A stretch of 45,732 bases of DNA from contig MWCO01000051.1 in the NCBI GenBank assembly GCA_002070115.1, positions 1 through 45,732 of the forward strand. Reading direction: 5' to 3'. Every line of letters begins with the position of its first letter. Position 1 is the stretch's first letter. The notes under the pieces are model-generated. The model searched no databases and was not told the origin of the DNA. It worked only from the letters and a program-made list of their open reading frames with translations. Below are positions 42,263 to 45,732 of the stretch, one piece after another. Origin of the DNA: Deltaproteobacteria bacterium ADurb.Bin207. Lineage in GTDB: Bacteria; Myxococcota_A; Polyangia; Polyangiales; Polyangiaceae. The position numbers and the translations under genes are program-made.

Positions 42263-43371
42263 TGGGCGGCGGCATGCGAGCGTGGAGCCGGACGCTCGCT
42301 TTTGGTAGACTCGTTGCGTTGGCCTTTTTTGTGGTGCTCATGAAGGCGGCTGTCTCACCTTTTCTCGGGTTGGTCTTGGTGGCTTGCTCGCCCACCCGTG
42401 TGTACCATGAGGCCGCGCAAGACGGTGGCGATGCTTTCCTGGAAACCACCGTGGACGATCGACAGACGTTGGAAGAGTGTATTGTCGTGATCAGGTGCGT
42501 TTCGAAGGGGGCGGAGTGCGGGCTGCTCGACGACGGTTGTGGAGGGACAATCGACTGTGGCTTGTGCCCTTCGGGGGAAGAATGCGGTAGCCAAGGAATT
42601 CCCAACAAATGTCCAAAAACGGATAGTGGACCAGATGTGGAGCAAGATGTGAGTTTCGATGCGTCGTGCGAGGCCGGGGACAAAGCATGCGACGGTCTTC
42701 AGATCATGGAATGCGCGGCGGATGGTTCCTGGAAAGGGGGAGCATGGTGTTCTGAGGCTTGTGTCAACGGTATTTGCGGCTGTGTTCTTCCGTGGGGCGG
42801 GGTGTTGCCGGAGGGGCAGAGCACGACGGCTTTCGAGCATGATTCGGAAGTGTCTCCGGAACTCTGTGCCCACCATAGCCAACAGCGAATCTGCCAGAGC
42901 GGAGTGCTTACGGGAACCTATCCGTATGGGGATTGTGTGCAACACTATCGAGACTGCCAACTACAAGGATACGGTGCCTTACCGCACGGAAAGCAAATCA
43001 TGGGCTATGACCGTCCCACGGTGGCTTGTGGATCGAGTTGCGCGCAGACGACCTTTTCCTGTCACGATGGTTCCGTACTGGGTGGGGAGATATTCTTTTC
43101 GACGTGTGCGGAGGATTGTACGTGCGGCCCCTATCCGGATATCACGGTGACAGGTTCGAATAGTGGCTGGGTAGGAGGCTCGAATCCCTATACATTCGAT
43201 TCCGCGATGGCGAGAGCGGCGGTCCACGCCGGGTTGGTTGCGGTGGGTGAAACCGCAACGATCAAACGATGGAGCATGGGAGTTGTGTCCGGCTTTACGG
43301 GCAGTACGCAAAACGGGATCACGACCTCTTCCTGGAGCAGCGCCACTTGCGGTGTGTATCTGACGAAATGA
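42262..43371 (+). CDS. LCCL-domain lipoprotein, Cys-rich
   Basis: This is an exported lipoprotein of about 369 residues. The ATG at 42262 overlaps the preceding stop (TGATG), but an internal ATG at 42340 gives a cleaner lipoprotein signal (GLVLVAC, lipobox Cys). The mature N-terminal part has several Cys repeats of the myxobacterial type (CGLLDDGCGGTIDCGLCPSGEECG, CEAGDKACDGLQIMECAADGSWKG). The C-terminal ~65 residues match the LCCL domain: YTFDSAMARAAVHAGLV, GETATIKRW, GSTQNGITTSSW, C near the end. LCCL domains are secreted adhesion or binding modules. The combination resembles surface proteins found in myxobacterial genomes. Function unknown. Confidence 0.78.
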   Translation: MGGGMRAWSRTLAFGRLVALAFFVVLMKAAVSPFLGLVLVACSPTRVYHEAAQDGGDAFLETTVDDRQTLEECIVVIRCVSKGAECGLLDDGCGGTIDCGLCPSGEECGSQGIPNKCPKTDSGPDVEQDVSFDASCEAGDKACDGLQIMECAADGSWKGGAWCSEACVNGICGCVLPWGGVLPEGQSTTAFEHDSEVSPELCAHHSQQRICQSGVLTGTYPYGDCVQHYRDCQLQGYGALPHGKQIMGYDRPTVACGSSCAQTTFSCHDGSVLGGEIFFSTCAEDCTCGPYPDITVTGSNSGWVGGSNPYTFDSAMARAAVHAGLVAVGETATIKRWSMGVVSGFTGSTQNGITTSSWSSATCGVYLTK

Positions 43372-43475
43372 CGCGCGATCGGGGCTTCCTCACGGTAGCT
43401 GACATGTGCTAGCCACTGCGGGATAGACCCATCGCATGTGCTTGTGCATCTGCGAAACCACGGAAAGGCCCCATC

Positions 43476-44297
43476 GTGGCTGCCAGCAATCTCGTCAGTC
43501 GTCTTGCGACAGCGGCTGTGGGCGTTCCAGCCCTGCTTGCTCTTCTTTACGTTGGTCCGGCGTGGGGCTTTTTTGCTCTCATTGCCCTGGCGGGCTGCGT
43601 GGGAGCTTTCGAACTGTATTCGATGACTCATCCGACCGATCGGGTGGCGCAGGGCGTGGGGGTGATCACGTGTCTTTTGACCTCCGTATGCGTTTACGTT
43701 TTCGCCGAGGACGCGCGGGTGTTGATGACGTTGGTGTTGCTGGCTCCGATCGTGGGGATGCTCGTGGTGCTTTGGCGGTTGGGGGATATCGAGACGACGG
43801 CGCTTCGCGTGATGGCCGGGGCGTTTGGGCCGTTGTATGTGGGGGGATGTTTGACCACGTTGGCGTTGTTACGAAAAGATTTTCCGGGGGCGCAGGGGGC
43901 GGGGTATGTGGTGCTTGCGCTCGGTCTTGCGTGGGGGTCGGATACGGGGGGATATTTTGCGGGGCGTCATCTGGGAAAGCGCAAGCTTTATGAGGCGGTG
44001 AGCCCCAAAAAAACCGTGGAAGGATCGGTGGGCGGGGTGCTCGGTGCCACGCTTGTGGCGGTGGTCGCGCATTTTTGGTTTTTGCCGAGTCTGTCGTTGG
44101 GGCATGCCCTTGTGCTTGGGGTGGTGGGAGCGTTGTTGGGACAGCTCGGGGATCTTGGGGAAAGCCTGCTCAAGCGTTCGACGGGGGTGAAGGATTCGGG
44201 GGCTATTTTGCCTGGGCATGGGGGGATATTGGATCGCGTCGATGCGCTGTTGGTGACGTCCACGGTGGTGTATTTGTATACGCGGTGGATCGTATAA
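43476..44297 (+). CDS. cdsA: phosphatidate cytidylyltransferase
   Basis: This integral inner-membrane enzyme makes CDP-diacylglycerol from phosphatidate and CTP. It is 273 residues long with about eight transmembrane helices. The family signature is complete near the C-terminus, SLLKRSTGVKDSGAILPGHGGILDRVDAL, and GRHLGKRKLYEAVSPKKTVEGSVGG precedes it. The start is GTG at 43476 with AAGG upstream (the frame begins MAASNLVSRL). Unlike in many bacteria, the uppS, dxr and rseP genes are not adjacent in this window. Confidence 0.92.
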   Translation: MAASNLVSRLATAAVGVPALLALLYVGPAWGFFALIALAGCVGAFELYSMTHPTDRVAQGVGVITCLLTSVCVYVFAEDARVLMTLVLLAPIVGMLVVLWRLGDIETTALRVMAGAFGPLYVGGCLTTLALLRKDFPGAQGAGYVVLALGLAWGSDTGGYFAGRHLGKRKLYEAVSPKKTVEGSVGGVLGATLVAVVAHFWFLPSLSLGHALVLGVVGALLGQLGDLGESLLKRSTGVKDSGAILPGHGGILDRVDALLVTSTVVYLYTRWIV

Positions 44298-44342
44298 CCA
44301 ACTGATTTTATTGGATATTATTTACTTTCCGACGTTGTCGTT
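44298..44342. other. AT-rich spacer between convergent genes
   Basis: This 45-bp spacer between cdsA and a minus-strand membrane-protein gene is almost entirely A and T in its first half (44305-44330), with a CCAA...TTGG inverted repeat at 44301-44317. It may help end transcription from both sides, but no classical hairpin with T-run is visible. Confidence 0.3.
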
Positions 44343-44702
44343 TCACGCCAAGGCGATCAGCATGGCGGCGAGCAGTCCGAGGCCGAGGGGTTGTGCGGCA
44401 AGAAAAAAGAGGAACCAACCGAGTCCGACCGTGTCGTAGAGCGCGGACAGGGCGAGGTGGGCGATGAGGATGGTGGTGAGAGCGACGAAGCCTTGGGCGA
44501 GGCCGGATAGGGAACGGCGGGTCACCCAGAAGTGAGCGATGATACACAGGGGGGAGAAGGTGAAGATGGCGGCGCCGGTGGTGGCGGTGTTCCAGCCTCG
44601 TTGTCGTTGGATGGAGGAGAGGCGTGTTCGGTCGATGTGGACGAAAGCGTACGTCAGGCCCATGGTGAGGGCGGCATGGAGGACGAGTTCTAGGATTTCC
44701 AC
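44343..44702 (-). CDS. small polytopic membrane protein
   Basis: This 119-residue protein has four hydrophobic segments (ELVLHAALTMGLTYAFV, TGAAIFTFSPLCIIAHFWV, ALTTILIAHLALSALY, WFLFFLAAQPLGLGLLAAMLIAL) and few charged residues. The GTG at 44702 is the best start because the preceding frame is low-complexity Ser/Pro/Cys overlapping the DUF2752 gene. The Shine-Dalgarno is weak, and an ATG at 44663 is also possible. I do not recognise a family. It lies 67 bp downstream of the DUF2752 gene on the same strand, probably in one transcript. Confidence 0.55.
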   Translation of the reverse strand: MEILELVLHAALTMGLTYAFVHIDRTRLSSIQRQRGWNTATTGAAIFTFSPLCIIAHFWVTRRSLSGLAQGFVALTTILIAHLALSALYDTVGLGWFLFFLAAQPLGLGLLAAMLIALA

Positions 44703-44769
44703 CGGGGTTGAGGTTATGGCGGATGGGCAGGGAAGTCGATTGAGGAATGGGGATGTGGGGTGAGGGGGG

Positions 44770-45189
44770 TCAGACGGGCACGGGGCCGCCGAAGGCGCCG
44801 AAGAAGCGGGCGATCCACACGGTGAGCATGGCGAAGAGAAGCAGCAAAAGCAGGCGATCGAACCACTTTCCGGCAAGGACGGTATCGATTTGGGAGACGC
44901 CGTGTCGGATATAGGAGATGGCGTTCGCGGTGGCGTAAGCGCCGAGCAGGGGCACCATGACGAGGGCGAGGGGATGAAAGCGGAAGGAGGCAGCGAAGTC
45001 GCCGCGCAGGGCAGCGAGGGTGGCGCGGGTCATGCCGCATCCAGGGCAAGGGATATGGAGCACCAGGGCCATCGGGCAGAACGCGATTCCGAACCCGACG
45101 GCGGAGCCCAAGCCGAGGGCCACGAGGATGACGATTCCGAGGCGTTGTAACCGGGTTTTCAGCCGTGGAGTTGCCCTGTGGGATCCCAC
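44770..45189 (-). CDS. DUF2752 membrane protein
   Basis: This is a 139-residue inner-membrane protein with the DUF2752 hallmark CPGCGMTRATLAALRGDFAASFRFHPLALVM (C48 and C51 in CPGCG), followed by two more hydrophobic stretches. The family's function is not established. A GTG start at 45189 is used; it overlaps the 3' end of the upstream proline-rich gene by 31 bp. In many genomes DUF2752 genes neighbour TM2/DUF4234-like small membrane proteins, as here. Confidence 0.85.
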   Translation of the reverse strand: MGSHRATPRLKTRLQRLGIVILVALGLGSAVGFGIAFCPMALVLHIPCPGCGMTRATLAALRGDFAASFRFHPLALVMVPLLGAYATANAISYIRHGVSQIDTVLAGKWFDRLLLLLLFAMLTVWIARFFGAFGGPVPV

Positions 45190-45732
45190 ACTTCGTTGAG
45201 GTCTTTCGGTAGGAAGTAAAGGCCAAAGAACCAGTAGAACAGGATGTTGGTGACTTCGGGATTAGGGATACCGGCGCGCTGTTTGGCCTCGAGCACCCAG
45301 CCGGGGAGTTTGAATATCAAAAGGAGTTGTAGGATGGGGATAAACGCATGGATGGGATTGATCTCATCGCTCTGCAAGTAGTCTTTCAGTTCCCCGAGCA
45401 TGACGTAGTACTGATAAAGACCGTATACAAAGCAGAACATCGAGATGAGCAGGACCATGATGGGGTTTCGGAACTGGCCTTTGGGGCCGCCCATACCGGC
45501 TGCGGGTTGGCCTGCGGGGACCATGGCTTGTTGGGGGGCGAAGCCGTTTTGGCCGAAGGGGGCAGGTGGGTTGGCGTACGGCGCTTGTCCGCTTGGATCG
45601 GGGAAAGCGGGAGGCGGTCCTCCGTAAGCGGGCGCTGGTGGGGGAGCCCCGTAGGGGTCTGGTGCACCTAGCCCGGGAGCGGCTGCGGGAGGTGGCGGGC
45701 CGCCGAAGTCCATGGGAGGAGCGGGGGGTGGG
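45159..45732 (-). CDS. proline-rich membrane protein (DUF4234-like), 5' end outside window
   Basis: The N-terminal ~75 residues are Pro/Ala/Gly-rich (APDPYGAPPPAPAYGG). They are followed by membrane segments (IMVLLISMFCFVYGLYQYYVML, HAFIPILQLLLIFKLPGWVL, ILFYWFFGLYFLP) in the arrangement of DUF4234-type proteins. The ATG at 45713 has no Shine-Dalgarno, and in the same frame PPPAPP continues to the window end. The true start is therefore probably beyond 45732, and this entry is partial. The 3' end overlaps the DUF2752 start. Confidence 0.6.
   Translation of the reverse strand, partial: PPPAPPMDFGGPPPPAAAPGLGAPDPYGAPPPAPAYGGPPPAFPDPSGQAPYANPPAPFGQNGFAPQQAMVPAGQPAAGMGGPKGQFRNPIMVLLISMFCFVYGLYQYYVMLGELKDYLQSDEINPIHAFIPILQLLLIFKLPGWVLEAKQRAGIPNPEVTNILFYWFFGLYFLPKDLNEVWDPTGQLHG

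Overview
The window is a moderately GC-rich, densely coded bacterial chromosome segment with about 40 protein genes. I see no rRNA, tRNA, CRISPR array, phage gene, transposase or integrase. The gene mix points to a member of the Myxococcota (a Polyangia-like lineage is my guess, not proven). It has an FHA-domain sigma-54 activator, many secreted lipoproteins built on Cys-rich, LVIVD, LCCL or choice-of-anchor-L modules, an IgA-peptidase-M64 protein, three bactofilins in a row and a TonB-like protein with a very long charged linker. No marker in the window fixes the species.

Layout. (1) 1-10843, accessory and envelope genes: an FHA/sigma-54 activator that loses its homology at the window edge, a nitrilase-family amidase, a beta-propeller-like lipoprotein, a DUF3943 protein, a PAS histidine kinase with a Cys cluster, two hotdog-fold proteins, an alpha/beta-hydrolase lipoprotein, an M64 peptidase translationally coupled to an LVIVD lipoprotein, and a choice-of-anchor-L lipoprotein. 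The 308-bp divergent gap at 2764-3071 holds an array of six perfect hairpins. (2) 11066-20009: a 1479-aa double-ATPase acyl-CoA dehydratase activase, divergent from an FNR-type flavin reductase across a promoter region with three inverted repeats; a DUF481 outer-membrane protein; a YgeW-type knotted carbamoyltransferase; and an HtrA/DegP lipoprotein protease. (3) 20128-32342, all on the minus strand: acyl carrier protein, PLP decarboxylase, hexapeptide acyltransferase, an interrupting pair (solute-binding/OmpA-like fusion plus membrane HtrA-like protease), two GT4 glycosyltransferases, an AlgD-like GDP-mannose 6-dehydrogenase, a third glycosyltransferase and an AMP-forming acyl-CoA ligase. These resemble the sugar-transferase, decarboxylase, ligase and carrier genes that accompany exosortase-A/EPS loci, but no exosortase is present. 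(4) 32520-35881: phenylalanyl-tRNA synthetase genes pheS and pheT of the archaeal/eukaryotic architecture rather than the bacterial one, pheT carrying a zinc-ribbon-like insertion. (5) 36026-45732: an adrenodoxin-type ferredoxin, three bactofilins coupled to pyrE, a TonB-like protein, a membrane protein, an LCCL lipoprotein, cdsA, and three small membrane proteins including DUF2752.

How the genes fit together. Region 3 most likely makes a uronate-containing cell-surface polysaccharide (AlgD plus three glycosyltransferases). It also carries a small acyl/amine-activation module (ligase, carrier, decarboxylase, acyltransferase) that could decorate it or make a linked small molecule. The activase and the flavin reductase may form a redox pair. 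The bactofilin operon supplies cytoskeletal scaffolds. Starts were chosen from Shine-Dalgarno spacing, gene overlaps and signal peptides; all family names come from motif recognition by eye, without database searches.
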